From IMG/VR virus record IMGVR_UViG_3300031227_006312, positions 1 through 42,068 of that record: 42,068 nt of DNA; one strand, given 5' to 3'. Position numbers and translations under genes: made by a program. Shown one piece after another: positions 25,354 through 33,272 of the stretch. Origin of the DNA: a virus. The stretch's first letter is position 1, and each line of letters begins with the position of its first letter. The notes under the pieces are model-generated. The model did not search any database, was not told the DNA's origin, and was given only the letters and a program-made list of their open reading frames with translations.

Positions 25354-26490
25354 ATGCATAGACAGCTTGAGCCATTTTGCATATATCGCAATGTTGAGAC
25401 AGGTGTGACATCATCCGACTTACGGACAGTGTTGCCAAAGCAACTTACTGTCTTGTCTAAATATCGGCGACTGATTTGGCAAAATGGTGGTAACACACTA
25501 TTCCGTGGGATTGTAATGTTGCCATTGCGTGAATCATTGGATAGTGAAGGATTGGCACTGTTTGACATACCAATCGGCACCAGGGAAATGAGCTATGGTG
25601 AGTATTTGCAGGCAATGGTTGAAGAGCTCAGAATCACTGTGTGGAATACGTGGGATCCTGAGAAATTCCACGTAGTCTGGCACTCTGGTGGATATGATAG
25701 TCGGATTATGAGTGCGGCGATTTGTGATCTGTTTGGTCCAAATATTGATAATGTGTTGTTCATTTGCTTTGGCAGTGAATGCAATGTATCTAAACAAATA
25801 CTAGAAGCCGAAGGTTGGCCACGTGACAGATTTGTTGCGCTAGATGTTGATTGGATAATTGACCACAATACAGATATGCATGATATGGGACGTTGGATCA
25901 ATGGTGTGACACTACAGTCACTTGCCTTCAACCATCTGACAATTGAGTATTTGCAATCACTTGATCTCATTCCGAATAATGATAATGTGATTCAAATCTA
26001 CAATGGACGTAGTGAGGCATTGAAGGGTGCTACAATGCCAGATGGAAGCAAAAGGAATTTGGAGTTCTTTTGTAGACAAGGATATTCCACATGTTTGGCA
26101 ATTGCACAATACAAATCATCTGATGTTGTATTTCCTTTCATGTCATATGATGTAATCAGGTTGGCGTTGGAGTCGAGTGTGAGAGTCAATTGGTGTGGTC
26201 CGGAAGACATAGCACGAGCAAATTGGCGACGTGACATTAGTGTGTTGCTTGATGAGAGATTAGCAGGCATCCCATACGCGACACTGAAAATTCCATCAGC
26301 CAGTCAACAACAGGTAGAGCGCATGCGAAGTAACTATTCACAAGCGTGGTATGGTCAACACATTTGGCCTGATGCATTACGCAATGTTCATAGTTGCCAT
26401 ATGGATATGCATCTATGGTGGGGAGCATTCAGTGCAGCAGCATTGTGTGGGGCACTGATAGAAGAAGGGCACGAATTGCAAAAAGGATAG
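25354..26490 (+). CDS. asparagine-synthase-like PP-loop ATPase
   Basis: Adenylating enzyme of the N-type ATP pyrophosphatase class. FHVVWHSGGYDSRIMSAAI contains the PP-loop SGGYDS (about residues 111-116); FVALDVDWII and the later PFMSYDVIRLALE resemble the asparagine synthetase C-terminal domain. There is no glutaminase domain and no N-terminal Cys, so it would need free ammonia or another donor. 378 aa. GAGGG at 25345-25349 sets ATG 25354. Followed by an aminotransferase and a glycosyltransferase, it probably amidates or adenylates an intermediate of a sugar- or nucleotide-modification path. Confidence 0.75.
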   Translation: MHRQLEPFCIYRNVETGVTSSDLRTVLPKQLTVLSKYRRLIWQNGGNTLFRGIVMLPLRESLDSEGLALFDIPIGTREMSYGEYLQAMVEELRITVWNTWDPEKFHVVWHSGGYDSRIMSAAICDLFGPNIDNVLFICFGSECNVSKQILEAEGWPRDRFVALDVDWIIDHNTDMHDMGRWINGVTLQSLAFNHLTIEYLQSLDLIPNNDNVIQIYNGRSEALKGATMPDGSKRNLEFFCRQGYSTCLAIAQYKSSDVVFPFMSYDVIRLALESSVRVNWCGPEDIARANWRRDISVLLDERLAGIPYATLKIPSASQQQVERMRSNYSQAWYGQHIWPDALRNVHSCHMDMHLWWGAFSAAALCGALIEEGHELQKG

Positions 26491-26493
26491 GCC

Positions 26494-27639
26494 ATGAATG
26501 ACAAGGAACCTGATATCCAGGTATTCAGCAATACATTAGGGTACGAGGAATTGCAAGCAGTTGAAAAGGCATTCTCTTCGAGATGGCTTGGCAAAGGCAA
26601 AGAGTCTGATGCATTTGAAGCTGAATTTGCAAAACACCTTGGTGTGAGTGATAATGTCCTACTCACTAATTGTGGCACCAGTGCACTCTACATCATGCTT
26701 CGAGCACTTGGTATTGGTGAAGGTGATGAAGTGATAATCCCAACTATCCACTTTGTGGCATGTGCCAGTGCTGTGATAGATGTAGGTGCCATACCAGTGT
26801 TTGCGGACGTTGATGAGCACACATTGAATTTGTTGCCGTCAGAAGTGGAGAGACTAAGTTCGGGACGCACAGCTGCCGTGCTTCTGAATCACTATGGTGG
26901 GCATCCAGCTAGATTGGGTGATATCAAGTCTGCTACCAGATATGCTGATACATTGATACTTGAGGATGCAGCAAACGCTGTAGCATCAACATATTATGGC
27001 GCTTCATGTGGCACATGGGGTGATGCTGGTGTTTGGTCGTTCGATTCGATGAAAGAATTGGTGATGATTGATGGCGGTGCACTGTGGTTATTCAATTCTG
27101 ATGCTGTTGAGAGAGCTAAATCTCTCCGCTATTTCGGGATGAAGTCGAAACAGCGGAGTGGCATTGAGGCACTGGCATCAGGCAGCAAGAGATGGTGGGA
27201 ATTTGATCTAGACACGACGTCCGGTAGATTCATCAATAATGACGTACACGCTGCAATTGGACGAATCCAACTTGAGAGATTGCCAGGATTCATAAACACC
27301 AGACGTCAAGTGTGGGACATATACCAAACTGAGTTGGCAAATGTTGGTGATTTGGTATTGCCGCCTGAACCACTGTCAAATTGTACCAGCAGCTATTATA
27401 TGTATTGGGTACAAACTGATGAGCGAACCGAGTTGGCAATGTACCTCAGTAAGTGTGGCATTTACACGACGTTTCGATATTTCCCATTGCATCACGTTAC
27501 ATACTACAAATCTCATGCCGTCTTGCCAAATGCAGATCGAGTTGCAAAGAGGACGTTGTGTTTGCCAATTCATCAAAACATGTGTGTCAATAAGGTAGAT
27601 CGCGTGATTGATGCAGTAAGGAGATTTTACGGACAATGA
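26494..27639 (+). CDS. DegT/DnrJ/EryC1-type sugar aminotransferase
   Basis: PLP enzyme that typically aminates a keto-nucleotide sugar. LGKGKESDAFEAEFAKHLGV, LLTNCGTSALYIMLRALGIGEGDEVIIPT, FADVDEHTLN and ILEDAANAVAS (Asp that binds PLP nitrogen) are all in family order. The Schiff-base Lys is in SFDSMKELVMIDGGAL, a divergent form of SFHxxKxxxxGEGG. 381 aa is typical. AAGGA at 26483-26487 sets ATG 26494, and the end overlaps the next gene by ATGA. Confidence 0.9.
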   Translation: MNDKEPDIQVFSNTLGYEELQAVEKAFSSRWLGKGKESDAFEAEFAKHLGVSDNVLLTNCGTSALYIMLRALGIGEGDEVIIPTIHFVACASAVIDVGAIPVFADVDEHTLNLLPSEVERLSSGRTAAVLLNHYGGHPARLGDIKSATRYADTLILEDAANAVASTYYGASCGTWGDAGVWSFDSMKELVMIDGGALWLFNSDAVERAKSLRYFGMKSKQRSGIEALASGSKRWWEFDLDTTSGRFINNDVHAAIGRIQLERLPGFINTRRQVWDIYQTELANVGDLVLPPEPLSNCTSSYYMYWVQTDERTELAMYLSKCGIYTTFRYFPLHHVTYYKSHAVLPNADRVAKRTLCLPIHQNMCVNKVDRVIDAVRRFYGQ

Positions 27640-28232
27640 AACGAGCGATTATCATTACACCAACTTTGGATATTGTAAGTGCGGCAGCCACCTGTGCAAA
27701 GGCACAACAATCTGCTGGCTTTCCTTGTGGCATAATCCTTGTCGCTGAGGAAGTCAAGCGAGGGGGAGTGATTCCGACGAATGCTGGAATGGTGGCGGCA
27801 TTAGCACAAAATCCAGACTACATCGTACATCTGAACGATGACGCACACATTACACAGGAAGGTTGGCTTGCCAGAATGGTGGAGGTGCTAGAAATGGATC
27901 CACTCTATGGACTGGCGGCTGCGACTGGGCCGTGTAGGTCATTGCCACAGTCACAAGGGTGGGAGGGAATGGAGAAAGGCATCACGGTTGTGGACCATCC
28001 GTTGGCGAATTTCTGTCAGGTTGTCAAGACCGAGGTGTGTAGGCAGGTGGGGTTGTTCGATACCAACCTGATTCACTATTGCGATGAGACTGACTTTTCG
28101 AGACGAGCACGGGTGTTGGGTTGGAAAGAAATCTGGGTACAGGATGTGTATGCGCACCACGATTGCCCCCCGAAGATTGGGAAATGGTGGTCGCACGATA
28201 TGGCATACTATGAGAAGAAATGGAAGAAATGA
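27636..28232 (+). CDS. short family 2 glycosyltransferase
   Basis: RAIIITPTLD is the first strand, NAGMVAALAQNPDYIVHLNDDAHI the DxD-bearing region (NDD), and FCQVVKTEVCRQVGLFDTNLIHYCDETDFSRRARVLGWK the acceptor part with the E-D motif, all typical of GT2. 198 aa, a minimal domain. Base use is visibly more GC-rich than in its neighbours, which may mean later acquisition. AAGGAG at 27618-27623. The end forms AAATGATAATG with the next start. Confidence 0.85.
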   Translation: MKRAIIITPTLDIVSAAATCAKAQQSAGFPCGIILVAEEVKRGGVIPTNAGMVAALAQNPDYIVHLNDDAHITQEGWLARMVEVLEMDPLYGLAAATGPCRSLPQSQGWEGMEKGITVVDHPLANFCQVVKTEVCRQVGLFDTNLIHYCDETDFSRRARVLGWKEIWVQDVYAHHDCPPKIGKWWSHDMAYYEKKWKK

Positions 28233-28234
28233 TA

Positions 28235-28921
28235 ATGTCTAGTCGGTGCATTATGGTATTGAGCACATTGCGATCTGGTTCATCGTGTGTGTCTGGGGTA
28301 TTACACAGGCTCGGTGTTGATATGGGAGCTGGACATTTTCAGCCAGCTGATAAGAACAACCAGACTGGGTACCATGAAGACCTGCGCTGGTCAGCTATTA
28401 CGAAGCGCATTACAGGTGGGCGATATTATCATGACGCATTCCAGCCAGATGAGATACCGATAGAAGCATCCAGTCAGTATTGGGGGTTGACACAGCAAAT
28501 GCTAACTCGGGAGATATGGGGAATCAAGAGTCCCCGAATGGCGTTGGTCGCTCATTGGATTTGGCCATACTTGGACGACTGCCGGATTGTGGTCATGCAT
28601 CGACAGCGTGAGCAGTCCATAGCCAGCCTGATGAGGCACAGCAAGATTGGCTATTCGCCACAATATCGACTGACAAAGGACAAGGCAGCCAAGATTATTG
28701 ATCTACACCTCGAGGCTGTTCAACGGAGACTGAAAGAGTTCAATGGTACGACACTGTGTGTACCATACAGCGAACTTTTGATTCACCCACAGTTGGAGTT
28801 AGGGAGATTGGTAGACTTCTGTTTTGTTGGTAAAGAACACCTGACACCAGGTGCAGAGAAGATACAGGCGGTGGCAAAGTGGATTGATCCGGCATTGGAT
28901 CACCATGATGGAGGTAGTTGA
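28235..28921 (+). CDS. sulfotransferase-like P-loop protein
   Basis: CIMVLSTLRSGSSCVSGVLHRLGVDMG matches the PAPS-binding loop of sulfotransferases (RSGSS). DCRIVVMHRQREQSIASLM is the 3'-phosphate site (Arg/Ser), and KEFNGTTLCVPYSELLIHPQLELGRL the C-terminal helix pair. 228 aa. Three in-frame ATGs (28220, 28229, 28235); GGAAG at 28222-28226 is best placed for 28235. It ends the presumed sugar-decoration run; possible activity is sulfation of a phage glycan. PAPS supply would have to come from the host. Confidence 0.75.
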   Translation: MSSRCIMVLSTLRSGSSCVSGVLHRLGVDMGAGHFQPADKNNQTGYHEDLRWSAITKRITGGRYYHDAFQPDEIPIEASSQYWGLTQQMLTREIWGIKSPRMALVAHWIWPYLDDCRIVVMHRQREQSIASLMRHSKIGYSPQYRLTKDKAAKIIDLHLEAVQRRLKEFNGTTLCVPYSELLIHPQLELGRLVDFCFVGKEHLTPGAEKIQAVAKWIDPALDHHDGGS

Positions 28922-28922
28922 A

Positions 28923-29372
28923 ATGAAATTCAAAGGCATAGGTAGATTAAAAGCCAAGAGGAAGGGTGGCACAGGTTCTGGCAACTTCGGTCACCGAGGA
29001 CGTCCTGGTTTGGTTGGGGGATCTGGTGAGGGTGGTCCTGGTGAGGTTGGTGGATCTGACCCCGAGAGCAGTGCTGTTTGGAATCAACCACCAAAGGGAT
29101 GGAAAAAGGTGGAGGAACCGATAAAAGGAAAGAAGGTGGCCACTGGGTGGCACAGGCAACACGACAATAAAGGACGTCAAGCGCATGTTGCTGCTGCAGT
29201 GAGCACGCGTGATAGAGGTGCATATATTTTGAAGATTGATAAGTTGAGACGTGGTTGGCAAGATAAGTGGACATGGATCCAAGTCGGTTTTAGACAATAT
29301 GACTCACTTGATGATGCTATTGCTGAAGGTGATAAATATGTACGCAGTGGCAGGTCTTCGATCAAGTTCTAG
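28923..29372 (+). CDS. tag-bearing small protein, tag copy 1
   Basis: 149 residues: a basic start (MKFKGIGRLKAKRKGG), the Gly-rich tag (residues 14-38), a linker, then about 100 residues of unknown domain with GWHRQHDNKGRQAHVAAAVSTRDRGAYILKIDKL. That cargo is small and beta-rich, with no ADP-ribosyltransferase motif I can see. ATG 28923 follows GGAGG at 28911-28915. It lies just before the large terminase, so the tag family straddles the packaging gene. Confidence 0.75.
   Translation: MKFKGIGRLKAKRKGGTGSGNFGHRGRPGLVGGSGEGGPGEVGGSDPESSAVWNQPPKGWKKVEEPIKGKKVATGWHRQHDNKGRQAHVAAAVSTRDRGAYILKIDKLRRGWQDKWTWIQVGFRQYDSLDDAIAEGDKYVRSGRSSIKF
28962..29036 (+). repeat. peptide tag copy 1
   Basis: KGGTGSGNFGHRGRPG then LVGGSGEGG, residues 14-38 of the 28923 gene. 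It opens the set of five: four occur within about 45 residues of the N-terminus or of an internal module start, each after a Lys/Arg-rich stretch. Confidence 0.9.
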
Positions 29373-29395
29373 ATCTCGATAGGATTTAGGTAAAG

Positions 29396-29407
29396 GTACA
29401 ATTGTAC
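29396..29407. promoter_or_regulatory. 12-bp perfect palindrome upstream of the terminase
   Basis: GTACAATTGTAC reads the same on both strands. It lies 16 bases before ATG 29423 in a 50-base gap and could be a repressor operator or part of a promoter, though palindromes of this size also occur by chance. Confidence 0.45.
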
Positions 29408-29422
29408 TAGCAGAGAATGATA

Positions 29423-31000
29423 ATGACACTCAATAGAAGTATTGCAAGTCCAACTGATGCGTTGTTAGAAGGTGCCAAACCGATTGGTTCTGTAGCATCA
29501 CGCATACTCGATGATTGGGCCGATAGATTAGTTGACAAAGAATTGGCAGTTATGACAACGCAGGAATACAATGATCCATCCGATTGGATATCTACAAATT
29601 TCTATGTAGATAGACCACGCAATATGCAAACGGCTGCGATGCTCAAACCTGGGCCAATCAGACTGGCTGAGTATCAAAAGCGAATCGTGGATGAAGCATT
29701 AAGCAGAGATTCTGATGGCAAGCTCAACTACACTACCATACTTTGGAGTGAGCCAAAAAAGTCTGGTAAGACAGCACTTGCTGCTGCTGTTGGTATGTAT
29801 ATGGCAATGACCAACAAGGCAGGGAATATCTATTGTCTAGCAAACGATGGTAAGCAGTCACAGGATAGAATATTCAATGCAATGTCTAGATGCATATCAT
29901 TGCATAACAAACTAGGTGGCATGTTTTTGGGGCAAAAGGCCACATACTCCCCTCCTCTAATCAAATTTCCTAATGGTACCAGAATTGAGGCACTGCCGTG
30001 TGATGCTGCTGGTGAGGCTGGTGCTGAGCCATTATTGACAATCTGGTCGGAGATGTGGGGATATGCGCAGAAGCACAAAGAGCGTATTTGGACTGAAATG
30101 ACAATCCCACCTACATTGTATGGCTATGCTATGCGATGGGTTGAGTCATATGCTGGATACAGAGACGAATCAAACACGTTGTGGACTCTGTACAATCAAG
30201 GTGTCAATAATGGGACAAGGCATCCGAAATTCCCTAATCTTCCTGTCTACTACAATAAAGACACCAAACAATTGTCATATTGGAGCGAAGAGCCAAGGAT
30301 GCCGTGGCAAGAGGAGTCATACTATCGTGCAGAGAGGGGATTGCTAACACCTAATGAGTTCGCACGCATCCATCGCAATCAATGGGTTACCAGTACATCA
30401 TCTTTGTTTGATGACATATTGTATTGGGATCGTTGTGTTGATAAGTCGGTGGCGTTCTTGCCTCCAAAAGGAAGTATGATCCCTTTGATAATCGCTCTCG
30501 ATGCTGCATACACAGGCGACTGTTTCGCTATGTATGTTGTATCACGGCATCCAGATGATACATGGGATGAGGTCCATCCTCGTGTGGTTAAGCGATTCAG
30601 CAAAGCATGGAAGCCAGCAAAAGGGCAAAAGCTAGACTTCAGCAAAACGGTTGAACCAATGGTCAGGATGTTTGCCGAAGATTACAACGTATTCAGGGTG
30701 GTGTACGATCCATACCAATTACATAAGATGTGTACTGATCTCAGAAACGATGGAATTCCCACAGAAGAATTCCCTCAGATGGGATTAAGGGCACGAGCCG
30801 ATAAGCAGTTGTATGATATGGTGATACATAGGCAATTCTCCCACGATGGTGATGAAGATGATAGAGACCACGCTATGCATGCAGCCAGGAAAGATGATGG
30901 CAAGCATATGCGAATCATCAAGAAAGTGACAGACAAGCCAATTGACTTGATTGTGGCAGCCAGCATGGCAGTATACAAATGCCTACGGTTGAACATGTGA
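29423..31000 (+). CDS. terminase large subunit
   Basis: Packaging motor ATPase and nuclease. The Walker A-like SEPKKSGKT (about 109-117) is followed by ALAAAVGMYMA. Walker B is LLTIWSEMWGY (about 204-214), with Ser where Asp usually precedes the catalytic Glu. The RNase H-like nuclease has PLIIALDAAYTGDC (Asp near 360), VVYDPYQL (Asp near 429) and a late DDRDHAMHAAR (Asp near 482). About 525 aa is normal. Starts at ATG 29423 or 29417, in an AATGATAAT motif. There is no portal gene after it: the next gene is a tagged ART protein. Confidence 0.88.
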   Translation: MTLNRSIASPTDALLEGAKPIGSVASRILDDWADRLVDKELAVMTTQEYNDPSDWISTNFYVDRPRNMQTAAMLKPGPIRLAEYQKRIVDEALSRDSDGKLNYTTILWSEPKKSGKTALAAAVGMYMAMTNKAGNIYCLANDGKQSQDRIFNAMSRCISLHNKLGGMFLGQKATYSPPLIKFPNGTRIEALPCDAAGEAGAEPLLTIWSEMWGYAQKHKERIWTEMTIPPTLYGYAMRWVESYAGYRDESNTLWTLYNQGVNNGTRHPKFPNLPVYYNKDTKQLSYWSEEPRMPWQEESYYRAERGLLTPNEFARIHRNQWVTSTSSLFDDILYWDRCVDKSVAFLPPKGSMIPLIIALDAAYTGDCFAMYVVSRHPDDTWDEVHPRVVKRFSKAWKPAKGQKLDFSKTVEPMVRMFAEDYNVFRVVYDPYQLHKMCTDLRNDGIPTEEFPQMGLRARADKQLYDMVIHRQFSHDGDEDDRDHAMHAARKDDGKHMRIIKKVTDKPIDLIVAASMAVYKCLRLNM

Positions 31001-31009
31001 GGTGATGTA

Positions 31010-32362
31010 ATGAAAATCAGTGCCAAAGTCAAAAATATCAAAATCAAAGTCGGCGGCAAAATTGAATTGGCAGCCAAAGGTGGTGAAGGATCTGGTAACA
31101 TAGGCCATCGTGGACGTCCTGGTAAAGTTGGTGGTTCTGGTGAAGGTGGTCCCACCACACCCAGCACTGCAAAGCAACCTGCCACAAAGAAACCTGCCAC
31201 AAAGAAAGGTGGGTTGAATGTTGGAGACACTTTCGTTCTGGATGGGCGAACAGGTACGATCACTCGTGAAAATGATATTGGCAGTATTTTCGTGAAATAT
31301 GATGATGGTGATGTTAATTGGATCCCGAGAAAAAAAATAGCACGCAAAATAGCAGAACAGTCAGATGCCAAAACAACCGCACCACAGAAGTCTGATATAG
31401 ACAACAGATTTGCTGATGTCGTGCGTAATGGACGACCTGTCAGACTGTATCACTCGACACCAAAGGAATTTCTTGCATCAATCAAAGAACAGGGAATCTT
31501 AGCCAACGATGCCATAAATAGCAAAGATGTTGACGAAGGTGTGTATTTTACATCAACTAAAGAGTCTGGATTTACATATGCTGGAGGATTTGAACATTCA
31601 GCTGTTATAGAATTCAGTATACCAAAATCTGAGTATGATAAGGTGGTATATGATGACTATGACAGCAAGGTGTATGGTGCACAACACTCATACATTATAA
31701 GCAGAAACATACCACCTGAGTGGATAACTGGTGTATATATATCTAGTGATTGGGGTGATGATATTGGGCCATTCATCAAATCGAAAGAAGGAACCAGAAC
31801 TGGATATATGGTGGTTGTGTTTGAAGATAAATCCAAACCAACTATTCAACCAGTGCGTGTGGACCAGGCAAAGAAGATAGACGAAAGGTGGTCAGCCGTA
31901 AGTTCTGGCAGTGGTGGTATGCTTATATATCATGGCACATCAGCAAAGATTGCTGACATCATCAGTAAAGAAGGTTTGAGAGCATTCGATGGTGAAGACA
32001 GACCTCCATCTGTGTATTTTGCCATTGATTATGGGACAGCACAAGAATACGGAGAAGGAAGTCCCAGTGATTTTGAGACATATGCAATTGTGGAATTTGT
32101 GATACCACAATCTTCCCATGCTGATGTAAAGTTCGACAAGGTTGATTGCAATATGTTCGGCCAGGAAAATGATTATCGCATAGAAGGGGATATCCCGCGC
32201 GATTGGATAAGGCGAATTGAAGTCTATGACATGGATGGGGATGTGTTGCGCAGGGCAAAAGAATTCACTGGTGGCACCTGCTATGCTGTTGTGTTCATAG
32301 ATAGTCCCAAAGAGACAAATAATGATAATGAAAATCAGAGTCAAGAAGAAAGGCAGTGCTAA
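31010..32362 (+). CDS. tag plus two tandem PARP/KptA-like ADP-ribosyltransferase domains
   Basis: Order: Lys-rich start, tag copy 2 (23-47), a PATKK-repeat linker, a small SH3-like segment (VGDTFVLDGRTGTITREN...VKYDDGDVNWIP), then two similar domains. Domain 1 has RLYHSTPKEFLASIKEQGI (His near 148) and GVYFTSTKESG (Tyr near 179). Domain 2 has LIYHGTSAKIADIISKEGL (His near 308) and SVYFAIDYGTAQEY (Tyr near 336). This is the H-Y type of ART/phosphotransferase fold; the third catalytic residue is uncertain. Start ATG 31010 with GAGGTGA upstream. The end, NNDNENQ, overlaps the next start via AATGATAATG. Targets are unknown. Confidence 0.68.
   Translation: MKISAKVKNIKIKVGGKIELAAKGGEGSGNIGHRGRPGKVGGSGEGGPTTPSTAKQPATKKPATKKGGLNVGDTFVLDGRTGTITRENDIGSIFVKYDDGDVNWIPRKKIARKIAEQSDAKTTAPQKSDIDNRFADVVRNGRPVRLYHSTPKEFLASIKEQGILANDAINSKDVDEGVYFTSTKESGFTYAGGFEHSAVIEFSIPKSEYDKVVYDDYDSKVYGAQHSYIISRNIPPEWITGVYISSDWGDDIGPFIKSKEGTRTGYMVVVFEDKSKPTIQPVRVDQAKKIDERWSAVSSGSGGMLIYHGTSAKIADIISKEGLRAFDGEDRPPSVYFAIDYGTAQEYGEGSPSDFETYAIVEFVIPQSSHADVKFDKVDCNMFGQENDYRIEGDIPRDWIRRIEVYDMDGDVLRRAKEFTGGTCYAVVFIDSPKETNNDNENQSQEERQC
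31076..31150 (+). repeat. peptide tag copy 2
   Basis: KGGEGSGNIGHRGRPG then KVGGSGEGG, residues 23-47 of the 31010 gene. It differs from copy 1 at Ile for Phe and Lys for Leu, so these positions vary while GSGN, GH, GRPG and VGGSG are kept. Confidence 0.9.
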
Positions 32363-33272
32363 ATCTGGGAATTATGGTCATGCAGGAAGACCTGGTTTGG
32401 TAGGTGGTTCTGGTAAAGGTGGTGCAACAACCACAATAAGTCCAGAAGCAGATTATCTGGTGCGAGTCATTGCTGAGGATACAGTTGCATGGCAAGAATT
32501 GACAGAGCCAGGAAGTTTCTTCGACCAGATGGTTGAGGGCACTGTTGGTGAGTATGATATGTCATCAGGGGAGTATATAGCAGCAGTGGATGCTAATTTA
32601 GATGGCATTCTAGCAGATTGCCACGTATGTATCAGAGTGCCACACAGAATACTCAGCAAGATATTGGATGAAGGCAGGATAAAATCACAATTTGAGACCG
32701 GGACTTCCGAAGGCATATATAATCCTGATTTGAGGATACGCCATGAAGAAAAATCGATGGGTGTCCCTGTTGACATAGAACCTGCTGCCAGACCGATATA
32801 TGGGTATTTGACAAACACATCCGACGGACAAATGTCATTGGATAATGGTTCATTGGAACAGTATGGTGATGTTGCCATAGTTTTGAAGGATGGTATAAGA
32901 GAACGTACTACGTGGTTGGAAAGTGATAGTTTGGATATGAATTTGATTATAACACGAAGTGTGCCATCCCCTGTCAACAATCCTTCAACATATTCCTTGC
33001 GAGGTGTAACAATCATGCAAGATGTGTTGTACGATACAGATCCTGGGGGCAAGTTGGGTGCTACTACGACACCAGATTTTGGACATACATCAGAAGAAAG
33101 AGGAGCGGTTGTCGGATATCGTGATTACAGCTATTGGGAGGCACAAATACATGGTGGTGTCAATGTGTCTGATATTGATAAAGTGGTGTTTTGGGAGCAG
33201 CCATCTGCCAGATCTGCAGACAAGTTGAGTGACGCAAACATTCCATATGAAGTAGTTAGGAAATCAGAATGA
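32328..33272 (+). CDS. tag plus DUF3626-like putative ADP-ribosyltransferase
   Basis: Tag copy 3 sits at residues 8-32 right after MKIRVKK. The body has VCIRVPHRILSKILDEGRIKSQFE, ARPIYGYLTNTSDG (RP-YG), YGDVAIVLKDGIRERTTWLESDSL and AQIHGGVNVSDIDKVVFWE. This order resembles DUF3626-type proteins, predicted to be ART toxins (R, then YG and S-D, then a late E-like site with QxxE/HGG). 314 aa. ATG 32328 matches the MKI starts of the other tagged genes; ATG 32322 is in frame. Start overlaps the previous gene by 35 bases. Confidence 0.6.
   Translation: MKIRVKKKGSAKSGNYGHAGRPGLVGGSGKGGATTTISPEADYLVRVIAEDTVAWQELTEPGSFFDQMVEGTVGEYDMSSGEYIAAVDANLDGILADCHVCIRVPHRILSKILDEGRIKSQFETGTSEGIYNPDLRIRHEEKSMGVPVDIEPAARPIYGYLTNTSDGQMSLDNGSLEQYGDVAIVLKDGIRERTTWLESDSLDMNLIITRSVPSPVNNPSTYSLRGVTIMQDVLYDTDPGGKLGATTTPDFGHTSEERGAVVGYRDYSYWEAQIHGGVNVSDIDKVVFWEQPSARSADKLSDANIPYEVVRKSE
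32349..32423 (+). repeat. peptide tag copy 3
   Basis: KGSAKSGNYGHAGRPG then LVGGSGKGG. Tyr replaces Phe, and AKSGN replaces the G-S-G-N of copies 1, 2 and 5, as in copy 4; copies 3 and 4 look like the closest pair in DNA. Confidence 0.9.

Noticed and set aside
25354-26490. QueC-type queuosine (preQ0) enzyme
   Set aside because: The SGGxDS loop is shared, but the length and downstream motifs fit asparagine-synthase-like proteins, and QueD/QueE/FolE partners are missing.
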